The notes under the pieces were generated by a model. The model saw only the letters and a list, made by a program, of their open reading frames with translations. It did not search any database and was not told the origin of the DNA. Below are positions 45,798 to 55,410 of a stretch of 64,000 nucleotides of DNA, one piece after another. The stretch lies in NCBI RefSeq assembly GCF_024298925.1, contig NZ_CP101283.1:1054001-1118000 (forward strand). Direction: 5' to 3'. This stretch comes from Phenylobacterium sp. LH3H17. GTDB taxonomy: Bacteria > Pseudomonadota > Alphaproteobacteria > Caulobacterales > Caulobacteraceae. Each line of letters opens with the position of its first letter. The stretch's first letter is position 1. The translations under genes and the position numbers were made by a program.

Positions 45798-46256
45798 GTG
45801 GACCCGAAACTGATGAGCCTGTTCCTTGCGACGGCGGCGACCTTCGTCGTGCCCAGCCTGGCGCGGGCAGGGCCGGAAGACGACTGCGGGGCGGTCTCGG
45901 CCCTCGACCTCGCCTACCAGGCCGCGGTGAAGCGCAATGACGCCGCGGCCATGGACGCGATCCTGCACGATGACTTCACCCTGGTGCTGGGCGACGGCCG
46001 CGCGATCTCGCGCGACGATCTGCTGAAGGAGGCGCGGGCCGGTTCGATCACCTACGAGCAGCAGGACGAGGACCCCGGCACTCAGACCGTTCGGGTCTGG
46101 GGTGACACCGCGGTGGTGACCGCCCGACTATGGGTGAAGGGCGTCGACGCCAAGGGCGCCTTCGATCGCCGCCTGTGGTTCAGCGACACCTATGTGCGCA
46201 CGCCCAAGGGCTGGCGCTACGCTTTCGCGCAGGCGTCGCTGGCCCTGCCGCAATAG
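45798..46256 (+). CDS. Secreted NTF2-like (DUF4440) protein
   Basis: A 152-residue protein of the SnoaL/DUF4440 fold: ALDLAYQAAVKRNDAAAMDAIL, DDFTLVLGDGR, TVRVWGDTAVVTARLWVKG and FSDTYVRTPKGWRYAFAQAS. The N-terminus after GTG 45798 (DPKLMSLFLATAATFVVPSLARAG) is a probable signal peptide. AGGAG at 45785-45789 sets this start. It is convergent with the Tad genes. The role is unknown; such proteins often act as small-molecule binding or cyclase-like proteins. Confidence 0.8.
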   Translation: MDPKLMSLFLATAATFVVPSLARAGPEDDCGAVSALDLAYQAAVKRNDAAAMDAILHDDFTLVLGDGRAISRDDLLKEARAGSITYEQQDEDPGTQTVRVWGDTAVVTARLWVKGVDAKGAFDRRLWFSDTYVRTPKGWRYAFAQASLALPQ

Positions 46257-46261
46257 CCGGC

Positions 46262-46708
46262 CTAGGTCGCCGCCTTGAGCACGGTGGTCTTGTTGATCCG
46301 GTAGGGGATGCTGAAAGAAGCGAGGCCGGGGATACCGAATTCGGCGACATAGTAGGCGGTCAGCCGGGCGACCTTCCCCGCGGCGATGGTCTCCGTCGTG
46401 AGCGTGACCGTCACATCGGTGTTGGCGGTGACGTCCAGGTGGCTCGTCACGATGGCCTGGGCCGCGGCCTGGGTGAGCTTCGGATCGATCAGCAAGGCGC
46501 GGTTGGCCCGCTCCATGGCGCTGCGGACGCTGGAGAGCCTGTGCTGGGTCCAGCCGAACTGCATGATGGCAAGCAGCAGCATGATCATGACCGGCGCGAC
46601 CAGGGCGAACTCCACGGCCGAGGTTCCGCCCTCGCTCGCCGCGGCCCGAAGCGCTTTGCGAAGCCTAGCGGACACGGACGACCGTCCGGTCGGTGACTTC
46701 GCGACCAT
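46262..46708 (-). CDS. TadE-like pilus protein
   Basis: A 148-residue pseudopilin-like protein: a basic N-terminus, then GTSAVEFALVAPVMIMLLLA and a transmembrane helix, with a glutamate (E in AVEFAL) as in TadE/prepilin-like signals. The remaining part is periplasmic. The start is either ATG 46708 or GTG 46675; the latter would give only a short overlap with the upstream gene. Third of three same-strand Tad-related genes; no TadA ATPase or pilin (flp) gene is in the window. Confidence 0.8.
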   Translation of the reverse strand: MVAKSPTGRSSVSARLRKALRAAASEGGTSAVEFALVAPVMIMLLLAIMQFGWTQHRLSSVRSAMERANRALLIDPKLTQAAAQAIVTSHLDVTANTDVTVTLTTETIAAGKVARLTAYYVAEFGIPGLASFSIPYRINKTTVLKAAT

Positions 46709-47081
46709 CGCGATGCAGGGGCGCCGTGGCCGTCAGGGTCACATAGACCGCCGGCGGGCGGCTGGCCGGGCAGAGGTTGGCGCAGGGCGCCACGACTTCG
46801 CCGCAGCGGCAGGCCCGCGTCGTCATGACGACGCCTGCCTGGGGCTTGTTGCGCCAGCTGGACTGGGCCAGGGCGGTGGCGACCGCGTCGTCGGATCCGC
46901 CGTTCATGTAGTAGTGGGCCCCGACCTCCAGCGCGCTGCGCATCTCCTGGCGGCTCTCGCCGAATTGCCAGATGGCGAAGGATGCCGCCGCCAGAAGGGC
47001 GATCGCCGGCGTTATGAGCGCGAACTCGGTGGCCGCCACGCCGCTGCGGTCACGATGGAAGGCGCGAAGGAGGGTCCTCAT
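46665..47081 (-). CDS. TadF/TadE-like minor pseudopilin
   Basis: A 138-residue protein: RDRSGVAATEFALITPAIAL followed by LLAAASFAIWQ (one helix with the ATEFAL motif). The periplasmic part contains RACRCGEVVAPCANLC, a four-cysteine cluster that may be disulfide-bonded. ATG 47081 (MRTLLRAFHRDRS) is used; it overlaps the TadG-like stop by 4 nt. Probably made together with the TadG-like protein. Confidence 0.78.
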   Translation of the reverse strand: MRTLLRAFHRDRSGVAATEFALITPAIALLAAASFAIWQFGESRQEMRSALEVGAHYYMNGGSDDAVATALAQSSWRNKPQAGVVMTTRACRCGEVVAPCANLCPASRPPAVYVTLTATAPLHRDGREVTDRTVVRVR

Positions 47082-48277
47082 GCCGTCAGCCTCACGAGAT
47101 TGAGCAGGGGGATCGCGGTCATGCCGTAGGCGCTGCAGTCGACGCCGACAGTGGCGTTTCCGGTCCATTGGATGATGCGCGCCACGACCTGGGTGCAGCC
47201 GTTCTGCCCGGAGAAGTTGCCTTGGTAGTCGACCTCCTGGGAGGCGTAGTAGATCGCCCCGGTCATCTGCGAGCTGGCGTCGCCGAGGAACTTGTTGCTC
47301 CCGCCCACGGTGTTCCGATCACCGAAGAAGAGGATGCCCGAATAGACGCCGCTCGCCGGTGCGGTGAGGTCCACATGGGCCGAGCCATTCATCTTCACGT
47401 GGCCGCCGCTCGTGGTGTAGATGGTCACTCCCGAGCCCGTGACGCTGGCCGTGGCGTTCACGGTGAAGTCGCCCTCGACGTAGTAGACGCCGGGATTAAG
47501 GGTCAGGTTTCCCTTGGCGGTCAGTCCGCTGCAGTAGCGGCCGGGGTTGAGCGTTCCATTGTTCGGAACCGGCTTGCAGGCCCCGCTGGGCGTCGGCGCC
47601 GCCACGTTCTTGTAGGGGTCGGCGACCGGCGTCTGCCCGGTCATCGGGACGTCGCACTCGCTCATGGTCAGGCCGGTGGTGGCCGTGACCCCGCCCGCGG
47701 CGATGACGCAGTCCGTGGACAGCTTGGCCGAGCCCTGCACATTGACCGCGTTCGCGGCGACGGAGTTGGCCATGACGCTGCAGCCGTCGAGGGTCAGGGT
47801 CGAACTGCCGGAGAATTGCGCCGCGGCGCCCGCGGTCGGATCCAAGGCCAGCAGGCAGGCGCTGGCGGCGGAGTTGTAGGTCGCCACCGCGCGGCTCGAC
47901 AGCTTCACCTCGTTCTTCAGGAAGAAGGCGCTGAAATATCGGGGCGCCTCATCGCGCAGGATCACCTCGACCTGGCCCCCGCCGTTCTGAGCCGTCCGGG
48001 TGACCTGAATCGTGCCGGGCCCGATGTCGAAGCCGTTGTCGGCGACAGTGAGGTTGGCAACTGTCAGGATATCGGCCTCCGAAGAGCCCGAGCGGTCCTC
48101 GATGGCCGCCGCGTAGGCCGCGGCGTCCGCCGCTGACTGCATCGCCTGGTACTTGAAATACCAGGAGGTGGTCTCGATCCCGAGGGCCGATCCGCCGATC
48201 ACCAGCGGCAAGCCCAATGCGAACAGGACGGCGACGTTGCCGCGCGTATCCTGAGCGAACACCTTGCGTGTCGACAT
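47078..48277 (-). CDS. TadG-like protein with surface-exposed beta-rich C-terminus
   Basis: A 399-residue protein. The N-terminus (TRGNVAVLFALGLPLVIGGSALG) is the TadE/TadG membrane anchor, followed by a helical linker ending in SAADAAAYAAAIED. The C-terminal 250 residues are rich in Gly, Ser, Thr and Asn with repeated beta-strand pattern (GSAKLSTDCVIAAGG, GNLTLNPGVYYVEGDFTVNA, GSAHVDLTAPASG) and six or more Cys. That is like a parallel beta-helix and lacks the von Willebrand A domain of classical TadG. It is the first gene of the trio; the upstream gap carries a regulatory inverted repeat. Confidence 0.8.
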   Translation of the reverse strand: MSTRKVFAQDTRGNVAVLFALGLPLVIGGSALGIETTSWYFKYQAMQSAADAAAYAAAIEDRSGSSEADILTVANLTVADNGFDIGPGTIQVTRTAQNGGGQVEVILRDEAPRYFSAFFLKNEVKLSSRAVATYNSAASACLLALDPTAGAAAQFSGSSTLTLDGCSVMANSVAANAVNVQGSAKLSTDCVIAAGGVTATTGLTMSECDVPMTGQTPVADPYKNVAAPTPSGACKPVPNNGTLNPGRYCSGLTAKGNLTLNPGVYYVEGDFTVNATASVTGSGVTIYTTSGGHVKMNGSAHVDLTAPASGVYSGILFFGDRNTVGGSNKFLGDASSQMTGAIYYASQEVDYQGNFSGQNGCTQVVARIIQWTGNATVGVDCSAYGMTAIPLLNLVRLTA

Positions 48278-48524
48278 CCTCGCCCCCGATTTCAGATCGT
48301 GAGCACAGCATGCCGGAGCGTGCTAAATCCTGGCCTAATCGAATAAGTTAATTCGGAAAAAATCCAACAATCCGTTGAGAACAGACCGACGCGTAGTCCG
48401 TATTAAAGATAATTAGGAAAAATGGATTCAGCATGCCCTGAGTAACAGCGGTCGAATTACTTTCGCTGCTGAATCAGGGCTCAAGCGCGCCGTGTGTCGC
48501 TGGCGTTGCGCTCCGGCGTCGAGG
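48278..48524 (-). promoter_or_regulatory. AT-rich promoter region of the Tad-like operon
   Basis: A 247-nt gap, much more AT-rich than average. It contains the inverted repeat GATTCAGCA (48425-48433) / TGCTGAATC (48467-48475), each arm carrying a GANTC site. It probably includes the promoter of the TadG-like gene. It also separates the response-regulator gene's 3' end. No gene is seen. Confidence 0.45.
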
Positions 48525-48902
48525 TCAGGGGACCTTTGCGCGGAGCTCGCCGAGGATCCGGGCCAAGTCGCCTTCGCGGAACGGCTTCTGCAGGACCATC
48601 GAACCCTTGTCGACGTCGCGCAGGCCGGCGTCGCCGTAGCCGGTAGCGAAGGCGAAGGGCGCGCCCTTCGCCCGCAGCAGGTCGGCGAGCGGGAAGATCG
48701 GCTGCCCGCCGAGATTCACGTCGAGGACCGCGCAGTCGAGTTCGGCGGTGTTGGCCAGTTCGATGGCCTCATCGAGCCGCGAGGCGGGACCCACGACCTT
48801 GCAGCCCAGGTCTTCCAGCATGTCCTCGATCAGCATCGAGACCATCATCTCGTCCTCGACCACGAGGACTCGAAGGCCCGCCAGATCAGGAATCTCGCTC
48901 AT
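48525..48902 (-). CDS. Single-domain response regulator
   Basis: A 125-residue receiver-only protein: VLVVEDEMMVSML (acidic pocket), phospho-acceptor Asp61 in AVLDVNLGG, Thr in FATGYG and Lys106 in LQKPFREGDL. It has no output domain, so it acts as a phosphotransfer or protein-interaction switch. ATG 48902 (MSEIPDLAG) is used; an upstream in-frame ATG at 48914 is possible. No histidine kinase is adjacent. Relation to the Tad genes next door is not shown. Confidence 0.9.
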   Translation of the reverse strand: MSEIPDLAGLRVLVVEDEMMVSMLIEDMLEDLGCKVVGPASRLDEAIELANTAELDCAVLDVNLGGQPIFPLADLLRAKGAPFAFATGYGDAGLRDVDKGSMVLQKPFREGDLARILGELRAKVP

Positions 48903-49102
48903 TCTCGCTCCCAAGCCCCGGGACTCTCCGACGTCGCCACAAGAGCAACGCCGAACGGATCATAGTCAAGTCCGCGCGCCAGGGCGAGGCTGTCCGACGG
49001 ACGACACCCCCAGCATCGCCCGTCGGACCAGAATCGCGATTCCTCGCGGTCCACTGTGACGATTGAAAGCGTTCCATTGGCGGGTGTCTGTCGCATTCCC
49101 GA

Positions 49103-50392
49103 CTATTGGGATTCAACGGCGTCTTGAGGCGGCGAAATGCGCAGGCAGGTGATCTGATTTCGCTCGCGCTTGACCACCTGGAAGCGATGGCCGTGGAAGG
49201 TCCAGGTCTGGCCGACCTTGGGGATGGTCTGGGCCTCGTGGATCACCAGGCCGGCCACGGTGACGGCGTCGTCGTCCGGCAGGTTCCAGTCCAGCGCGCG
49301 GTTCAAATCGCGGATCGCCACCCAGCCGTCGACCATCACCGAGCCGTCCGGTTGAGCGCGTACGCCCTCGAGCGCGCTGTCGTGCTCGTCCTCGATCTCG
49401 CCGACGATCTCCTCGAGGATGTCCTCCAGGGTGATCAGGCCCTGCAGAGAGCCATACTCGTCCACCACCAGGGCGAAATGGCTCTGGCGCTTGAGAAAGG
49501 CGTTGAGCTGGTCCTTCAGGCTGGTGGTCTCGGGAATGAACCAGGCCTCGCGCACGATGGCGGGGATGTCCAGCTTCTCGAATGCGGCGTTGGAATCGGC
49601 CATTGCCACCAGCAGGTCCTTGGCGTGCAGGATGCCGATGATGTTCTCGGTGTCGTTGCGATAGAGCGGGACGCGACTGTGGCCGCTCTCCAGCATGGCC
49701 GCCACGAGCTCGCGCGACGGCAGGTCGGCGTCGATCATCGAGATCGACTTTCGGTGGACCATCACCTGGGTGACGTCCATTTCCGACAGGTCCAGCACCC
49801 CGCCCAGCATGTGGCGGTCACGACTCTCCACCAGGCCCTCGGAGTGATGATACTCCACCGCGCCGCGGATCTCCTCGTGGGCCGCCAGCACGTCAGTCTC
49901 CATGGACAGGTTGATGCCGAAGGGCTTGAGCGTCTGGCGCACGATCCACTGGGCGCCGTTGGCCAGCGGCCCGAAGATCCGCACCACCCAGTAGGTCGGG
50001 ATGGACAGCGCCCGAGCCACGTCGTCGGCGCGGGCGATGGCCAGGGACTTCGGCAGGATCTCGCTGAAAATGACGATCAGAACGGTCATCACTACGGTGG
50101 CGATCAGGGCGCCGACCGGACCGGGGAAGGCCGTGGAGAGGGCCAGGGTGGTCAGCGCCGAGGCGCCGATATTGATGACGTTGTTGGAGAGCAGGATCGC
50201 TCCGATCATCCGCTCCTGATCGGCGATGAGCAGATTGACCCGCCGGGCGGCGCGGTCGCCCTCGCGCTCCAACTGGTGCATCCGGCCGCGGCTGGCGGCG
50301 GTCATCGAAGTCTCGGCGGCCGAGATCAGTCCCGAGAGGCCCAGCAGGACGACCAGGACCGGCGCCAGGCCGGCGAGGATCGCGAAGATCAC
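49103..50392 (-). CDS. CNNM/CorC-family protein (HlyC/TlyC-like)
   Basis: A 429-residue membrane protein. The N-terminal DUF21 domain has four helices ([19 protein letters not shown], then helices through [18 protein letters not shown]), followed by two CBS domains ([39 protein letters not shown]) and a CorC/HlyC transporter-associated domain ending [11 protein letters not shown]. The family is linked to Mg2+/Co2+ resistance or export; the hemolysin name is historical. It starts at GTG 50392, which overlaps the aroB stop (GTGA), as the last gene of an aroK-aroB-corC operon. Confidence 0.9.
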   Translation of the reverse strand: MIFAILAGLAPVLVVLLGLSGLISAAETSMTAASRGRMHQLEREGDRAARRVNLLIADQERMIGAILLSNNVINIGASALTTLALSTAFPGPVGALIATVVMTVLIVIFSEILPKSLAIARADDVARALSIPTYWVVRIFGPLANGAQWIVRQTLKPFGINLSMETDVLAAHEEIRGAVEYHHSEGLVESRDRHMLGGVLDLSEMDVTQVMVHRKSISMIDADLPSRELVAAMLESGHSRVPLYRNDTENIIGILHAKDLLVAMADSNAAFEKLDIPAIVREAWFIPETTSLKDQLNAFLKRQSHFALVVDEYGSLQGLITLEDILEEIVGEIEDEHDSALEGVRAQPDGSVMVDGWVAIRDLNRALDWNLPDDDAVTVAGLVIHEAQTIPKVGQTWTFHGHRFQVVKRERNQITCLRISPPQDAVESQ

Positions 50393-51501
50393 GGGGAGGC
50401 TCCTTCAGAGATCAGGAAGTCGCGGACGGCCTGGGCGGAGACATCCTTGGCGACGAACGCGTCGCCCAGGGCGCGCGCCAGGATGAAGGTCAGCTTGCCG
50501 TCCTCGGCCTTCTTGTCCTGGCCCATGTGGCGGACCAGCCGATCGGCGGCGAAGGGCGCGGCGGCGACGCCGGCCAGGCGGGTGGGCAGGCCGGCGGCGG
50601 CGATGGCCGCCTCGGCCCGCTGGGCGTCCTGGCTCGGGCAGAGCCCCTGGGCGGCGGAAAACCGGAAGGCGATGGCCGAGCCCGCCGCCACGGCCTCGCC
50701 GTGCAGCAGGGACTCGCCGAAGCCGGTCTCGGCCTCCAGGGCGTGGCCGAAGGTGTGACCGAGGTTCAGCAGGGCACGGCGGCCCGCTTCCTTCTCGTCC
50801 TCGGCGACGATCTCGGCCTTCATCTCCACCGAGCGGGCGACAGCGTGGCCCAGGGCCTCGGGGTCCCGCGCCAGGACCTGCGGCCCGTGCGTCTCCAGCC
50901 ACTCGAAGAAGGCGAAGTCGCCCAGCAGGCCGTACTTGATCACCTCGGCGTAGCCGGCACGCATCTCGCGGTCGGAGAGGCTGGCGAGCACGTCGAGGTC
51001 GGCCAGGACCGCCAATGGCTGGTGGAAGGCGCCGATCAGGTTCTTGCCGCGGGGCGTGTCGATGGCGGTCTTGCCGCCCACCGAGGAGTCCACCTGCGCC
51101 AGCAGGGTGGTGGGGATCTGCACGAAATCGATCCCGCGCTTGTAGATCGCCGCGGCGAAGCCCGCGAGGTCGCCCACCACGCCGCCGCCGAAGGCGGTGA
51201 TCACGTCGCCGCGGTCCAGCTCCAGGGCCAGCAGGCGATCACTGACCTCGGCGAGGCCCTCCCAGCTCTTTGTCGGTTCGCCAGGCGGCATGACGATGGG
51301 ATGGCAGGCTATGCCGGCCGCCTCCAGGGCGGCGGTGAGACGGGCGCCGTGCAGGGCCCAGACGGTCTCGTCGGTGATCACCGCGGTGCGCGGGCGCTTG
51401 AACAGGGGGCGCAGGCAGGTCCCGGCCTGGTCCAGCAGGCCTGCGCCGATGACCACGTCATAGGCGCGGTCTTCCAGGCCGACGCGGACGGTGCGGTTCA
51501 T
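50389..51501 (-). CDS. aroB: 3-Dehydroquinate synthase
   Basis: A 370-residue NAD- and metal-dependent enzyme of the shikimate pathway: DAHP to 3-dehydroquinate. Visible are [15 protein letters not shown], the [19 protein letters not shown] block, [13 protein letters not shown] and [15 protein letters not shown] (metal-binding Glu/His). Standard length. ATGA overlaps link it to aroK upstream and GTGA to the CorC-like gene downstream. Confidence 0.97.
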   Translation of the reverse strand: MNRTVRVGLEDRAYDVVIGAGLLDQAGTCLRPLFKRPRTAVITDETVWALHGARLTAALEAAGIACHPIVMPPGEPTKSWEGLAEVSDRLLALELDRGDVITAFGGGVVGDLAGFAAAIYKRGIDFVQIPTTLLAQVDSSVGGKTAIDTPRGKNLIGAFHQPLAVLADLDVLASLSDREMRAGYAEVIKYGLLGDFAFFEWLETHGPQVLARDPEALGHAVARSVEMKAEIVAEDEKEAGRRALLNLGHTFGHALEAETGFGESLLHGEAVAAGSAIAFRFSAAQGLCPSQDAQRAEAAIAAAGLPTRLAGVAAAPFAADRLVRHMGQDKKAEDGKLTFILARALGDAFVAKDVSAQAVRDFLISEGASP

Positions 51502-52046
51502 CGAGGGTGGTCCTGCAGATGGGCTGTCATGGCCTGGATCACCTGGTCGACGGTCACATGGTGGGCGGCGTCGCCGGTCTCCACCACCACATCGGCCTCG
51601 GCATAGAACGGATAGCGTGCGGCCGCCTGGGCCTGCAGCACCTCCAGCGGATCCTTGCCGGACAGGAGCGGGCGGTTCTCCTTGCGCGACACCCGCCGCG
51701 CCAGCACCTCAAGGTCGGCCTTCAGCCAGACCGAGATGGAGCGGGACTTGATCAGGGCGCGGGTCTCGGGGTTCATGAAGGCGCCGCCGCCGGTCGCCAG
51801 GACATGCGGCGGATCCTCCAGCAGGCGCGCGATCACCCGGCGCTCACCCTCCCGGAAGGCGGCCTCGCCCAGGTCGGCGAAGATGTCGGGGATGGAGCGG
51901 CCGGCCGCGGCCTCGACCTCCGCGTCGGCGTCGCGGAAGGGCAGGTCGAGCGCGCTGGCGAGCCGGCGGCCCACGCTCGATTTCCCAACGCCCATGAGGC
52001 CCACGAGGGTGATGGTCCGGGCGCGTAGCTGTGTGTAACGGTCCAT
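51498..52046 (-). CDS. aroK: Shikimate kinase
   Basis: A 182-residue kinase: Walker [16 protein letters not shown], substrate-binding [30 protein letters not shown] and [12 protein letters not shown] lid. It phosphorylates shikimate, next to aroB as in most proteobacteria. It ends in the ATGA overlap with aroB. Divergent from the gene at 52117 with a 70-nt gap, too short to hold more than overlapping promoters. Confidence 0.95.
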   Translation of the reverse strand: MDRYTQLRARTITLVGLMGVGKSSVGRRLASALDLPFRDADAEVEAAAGRSIPDIFADLGEAAFREGERRVIARLLEDPPHVLATGGGAFMNPETRALIKSRSISVWLKADLEVLARRVSRKENRPLLSGKDPLEVLQAQAAARYPFYAEADVVVETGDAAHHVTVDQVIQAMTAHLQDHPR

Positions 52047-52116
52047 GAACGGCGAAGGTCTACACGAGCAGGGCCCCTCGCGCCAACTTCAGGCGTTGAG
52101 TTAGGTTGAGGTGGTC

Positions 52117-53301
52117 ATGGATCGAAGGTTCATCGGCATGGCGCTCGGCGCCTTCCTGGTCTCCAGCGCGGCGAGCGCGCAGGAGGTGGCGGTCACGCCC
52201 TTGGCCGCGCCGGACCATTTTTCGACGGCCGGCCGCGATACCGGCCTGGGCGCGGACCTTTGGCGCGGAACCTCGCCCAGCATCGCGCGCACGGTGATCG
52301 TCCTGTTGGCGACCAAGCCGCTGTCGCCGGCCGGCCGAGGCCTGGCTAGCCGGGTGCTGGCCACCGGCGCAATCGGTCCCGAGGGGCTCGGCCAGGACTC
52401 GGGACTGGCTGGCGCGCGGGTCTCGGCCCTGCTGGCCCAGGGCGCCGTGGCCGAGGCCGGCGCCATCCTCGACCGCTCCTCCGGCCTGGATCGCTCGCCG
52501 GAACTTGCCCGCGCGGCGGCCGAGGCGGCCTTGCTGGCCGACGCCCCGGACCGGGCCTGCACGATCGCCGCGCAGCTGGCCACCGGCCGCGACGATATCT
52601 ACTGGCTGCGCCTGCGGGCCTATTGCCAGGAGCGGGCGGGGGAGGCGGGCGCGGCTCAGCTCACCTTCGACCTCGCCCAGAGCCAGGCCCGCGACGCGGC
52701 CTATGGCCGGCTGATGGGGGTGAAGCTGGCGGGGGGCGGCGATCCCGGCCCGGCCTCCCTGCGCAACGGCCTCGACTACGCCCTGTCACGCGACCTCTCG
52801 CTGAATCTAAGCCAGGCCAAGGCCTCGCCGGCCGTGGCCGCGGCGCTGGAGCGTGGCCAGGCGACCCCTACGCCGGACGATCCCGTCCTGGCCGACGCTT
52901 TCAGCCTGACCAAGACTGGCCAGCCGGACGCCGCGACCCTGGCCCGACTGATGGACCGCGCCGCCGTGGCGGACGCTAAAGCACGTCCCAAAGCCCAGAA
53001 CGCCGCCCTGATCTTCGCCGCCCTCGGCGCGCCCTCCGATCCGAAAGCGCGCGGAGAGCTGGCGACCTATACCGGCGCGGAGGCCAAGGCCTCGCCCTCG
53101 CGGATGCTGGCCCTGGACCTGGCGGCCGACCGCAAGCTGGTTGGCGAGACCGCCCTGCTGGCCCTTTGGGTCGCGGCCGACGCCGGGGCGGCCGGGCCGC
53201 CCACGGGCGACCGGGTCCGCATCATCCGGGCGCTGAGGATCGTCGGGCTGGATCAGGATGCGCGAGCCTATGCGGCCGAAGGCCTGGCGGCGCAGCGATG
53301 A
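52117..53301 (+). CDS. Exported helical-repeat protein upstream of xerD
   Basis: A 394-residue Ala-rich protein with a signal peptide (MDRRFIGMALGAFLVSSAAS, cleavage near ASAQ). The rest consists of helical hairpins such as LARAAAEAALLADAPDRACTIAAQLA and YWLRLRAYCQERAGEAGAAQLTF, which look like TPR-like solenoid repeats. I do not recognise a named family, though Caulobacterales seem to keep such a gene before xerD. ATG 52117 is used (GTG 52111 is possible). Its stop overlaps the xerD start (ATGA). Confidence 0.75.
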   Translation: MDRRFIGMALGAFLVSSAASAQEVAVTPLAAPDHFSTAGRDTGLGADLWRGTSPSIARTVIVLLATKPLSPAGRGLASRVLATGAIGPEGLGQDSGLAGARVSALLAQGAVAEAGAILDRSSGLDRSPELARAAAEAALLADAPDRACTIAAQLATGRDDIYWLRLRAYCQERAGEAGAAQLTFDLAQSQARDAAYGRLMGVKLAGGGDPGPASLRNGLDYALSRDLSLNLSQAKASPAVAAALERGQATPTPDDPVLADAFSLTKTGQPDAATLARLMDRAAVADAKARPKAQNAALIFAALGAPSDPKARGELATYTGAEAKASPSRMLALDLAADRKLVGETALLALWVAADAGAAGPPTGDRVRIIRALRIVGLDQDARAYAAEGLAAQR

Positions 53302-54209
53302 GCGGCGCGGGCTGGGTCGAGGCCTTCCTGGAGATGATGGCGGTCGAGCGGGCCTCGGCCCGCAACACACTCACCGCCTACGGTAAGGACCTTGTCGACG
53401 CGCAGGCCTTCCTGAACGCCCGGGGCGGCGACCTGGCCGCCGCCTCGGCAGAGGACATCGAGAGCTATTTCGCCGCGCTCAGCGACCGGGGCCTGTCGCC
53501 CGCCACCGCCGCGCGGCGCCGCGCGGCGGTGCGCCAGTTCTACCGCTTCGTGCTGGGCGAGGGCTGGCGCTATGACGACCCCTCCCGGCGAGTGGAGTCC
53601 CCCAAGAAGGGCCGGCCCCTGCCCAAGGTGTTGAGCCGCGCGGAGGTGGACGCCATCATCGCCTCGGCCAGCGCCCGGGACGGGACCCAGGGCCTGAGGC
53701 TCGGCTGCATGGTGGAGCTGGCCTACGCCTCGGGCCTGCGGATCTCAGAACTGACCGCCCTGCCGCTGGCTGTGCTGGCCCGCGACCCGGCCTATCTGAT
53801 CGTCAAGGGCAAGGGCGGCAAGGAACGCCTGGCCCCGCTGAACGTCGCGGCGCGCACGGCGGTGAGGGCCTATCTGGAGGTCCGAAAGAGCTTCCTGCCC
53901 AAGGGCGACGCCGCCAATCCGTGGCTGTTCCCCTCTCGCGGCAAGGGCGGGCGGTTGACGCCGCGCCGGTTCGCCCAACTCCTGGACGAGGCTGCCGCCG
54001 ACGCCGGCATCGACCCGGCCCGGGTCAGCCCCCACGTCCTGCGCCACGCCTTCGCCACCCACTTGCTGGAGGGCGGAGCCGATCTGCGCGTGGTCCAGAA
54101 GCTCTTGGGCCATGCCGACATCGCGACCACCCAGATCTACACCCATGTGGCCGGCGAGCGTCTCGCCGAGGTGGTCGCCACCAAACATCCGCTGTCCAGG
54201 AAGAGCTGA
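53298..54209 (+). CDS. xerD: Tyrosine recombinase XerD
   Basis: A 303-residue chromosome-dimer-resolution recombinase. N-terminal SAM-like core-binding domain (FLEMMAVERASARNTLTAYGKDL) and catalytic residues: Arg in SGLRISELTALPL, Lys in VKGKGGKERLAPL, HxxR in SPHVLRHAFATHLL, His in LLGHADIATTQIYTHV with Tyr in the same block. Its partner XerC is not in the window. ATG 53298 follows from the 4-nt overlap with the upstream gene. A terminator-like hairpin follows. Confidence 0.93.
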   Translation: MSGAGWVEAFLEMMAVERASARNTLTAYGKDLVDAQAFLNARGGDLAAASAEDIESYFAALSDRGLSPATAARRRAAVRQFYRFVLGEGWRYDDPSRRVESPKKGRPLPKVLSRAEVDAIIASASARDGTQGLRLGCMVELAYASGLRISELTALPLAVLARDPAYLIVKGKGGKERLAPLNVAARTAVRAYLEVRKSFLPKGDAANPWLFPSRGKGGRLTPRRFAQLLDEAAADAGIDPARVSPHVLRHAFATHLLEGGADLRVVQKLLGHADIATTQIYTHVAGERLAEVVATKHPLSRKS

Positions 54210-54216
54210 GCCCAAC

Positions 54217-54246
54217 GAAAAGGCCGCCCGCGGGAGCGGACGGCCT
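54217..54246 (-). terminator. Terminator of the glycine-zipper protein gene, shared with xerD
   Basis: AGGCCGCCCGC (54221-54231) pairs with GCGGACGGCCT (54236-54246), one mismatch, loop GGGA. Read on the minus strand it is followed by TTTT, so it terminates the gene at 54266-55159; on the plus strand it may help end xerD. Confidence 0.65.
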
Positions 54247-54265
54247 CTCGTCTTGTAGCGGGCGG

Positions 54266-55159
54266 CTAGCCGGTGATGCGGTAACGGCCCTCACGGTCCG
54301 GGCAGACCCGGACGTAACGGTATTCATCGCCACTGATCGGCGCCGGCGCCAGGCGGCAGCGCTGACGGCTGTAGTAGCTGTAGTCGTACTGGCCCGAGCG
54401 GCGGCCGCGCTCGTAGCGGCTCTCGCGGTACGGGACGGTCTGGTCGTAGCTGTAGTAGTAGCCGGCGTCGTCGCACTTGGCGTTCTCATGGGCCCGGCCG
54501 ACGCCGGCGCCGATGGCGCCGCCGACCACGGCGCCGAGCACCGCGCCTTCGGTGCGGGCGTTGCGCGCCGCCACGTTGGAGCCGAGCGCCGCGCCGGCCA
54601 GGGCGCCGATCAGGCCGCCCGCAATCGTGCTGTTGTTGCTGCGGCGATCGCGGCAGGGATCGGCATAGGCTCCCGACTGCGACCCATCGCGGCCGTAGTC
54701 GCCCGCGGTCCAGACCGGCGGCGGACCGTAGCGCCGCTCATAGGCGCCGGCGCCGTTGGTGCGATCATAGCTGCGGCGATCGGCTTCATACTGCTGGAGC
54801 TGGCGCTCGTAGGCGTTGCGGTCCGACCACCGCACGGTGCGATAACGGTCGGTCCAATAGGAATCGTCCCAGGCGGGCGCTGGGCCATAGACGCGGACAT
54901 AGGAGCCTGAGCCATAACGGGCGTCATAGCGGGCGCGTTCGCGCTCATAGGTTTCGCGGCGCTCTTCATAGCTGGCGCGGGCTTGTTCATACTGTTCGCG
55001 CCGGTCGGCGTAGTCGGCGCGGTCGTTTTCGTATGTGCGCAGGTCGCGCTGGTACTGCTCGGTCGGTTGGTACTGCTGGCTCGGTTGGTACTGGGCGAAC
55101 GCCGGCGCGGCCGTGGCCAAGGCGGCGGTCGCGACAAGGGCGATCTTGATGGCTCTCAT
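54266..55159 (-). CDS. Exported glycine-zipper protein with Tyr/Arg-rich repeats
   Basis: A 297-residue protein with signal peptide [20 protein letters not shown]. The N-terminal half is rich in Tyr, Arg, Gln and Glu, with repeat-like QYQPSQQYQPTEQYQ and YEERRETYERERARYDARYG heptad-type stretches (probable coiled coil). The middle holds glycine-zipper helices (AGGLIGALAGAALG and GAVLGAVVGGAIGAGVG), as in 2TM glycine-zipper lipoproteins. The C-terminus (YSYYSRQRCRLAPAPISGDE) has more Tyr/Cys. It is likely at the outer membrane or periplasm with a structural or stress role. Upstream 251 nt is a promoter-bearing gap shared with divergent accA. Confidence 0.82.
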   Translation of the reverse strand: MRAIKIALVATAALATAAPAFAQYQPSQQYQPTEQYQRDLRTYENDRADYADRREQYEQARASYEERRETYERERARYDARYGSGSYVRVYGPAPAWDDSYWTDRYRTVRWSDRNAYERQLQQYEADRRSYDRTNGAGAYERRYGPPPVWTAGDYGRDGSQSGAYADPCRDRRSNNSTIAGGLIGALAGAALGSNVAARNARTEGAVLGAVVGGAIGAGVGRAHENAKCDDAGYYYSYDQTVPYRESRYERGRRSGQYDYSYYSRQRCRLAPAPISGDEYRYVRVCPDREGRYRITG

Positions 55160-55410
55160 AGTAGACTCCTGACGTCAGGCGCTGAACACGCCAATTTCTG
55201 AAGGGGAGCCTCCCGCCAGCCTCCCGCCGGACGTGGGTTCGGTTCAACCTCGGCATCCAAAACGCTCCTCTAGGGTAGAGGTTGCACGGGCCGCCGAGGG
55301 CCAGTCCAAGGCGATGAAACCACAAGCTGCTCGCCGGACTTGTTAGGCTGAAGGTTCCCGCCTAATTTCCGCCCCTTCCGCAGACGGAAGCGAAACAGAA
55401 GAATCCTCGA

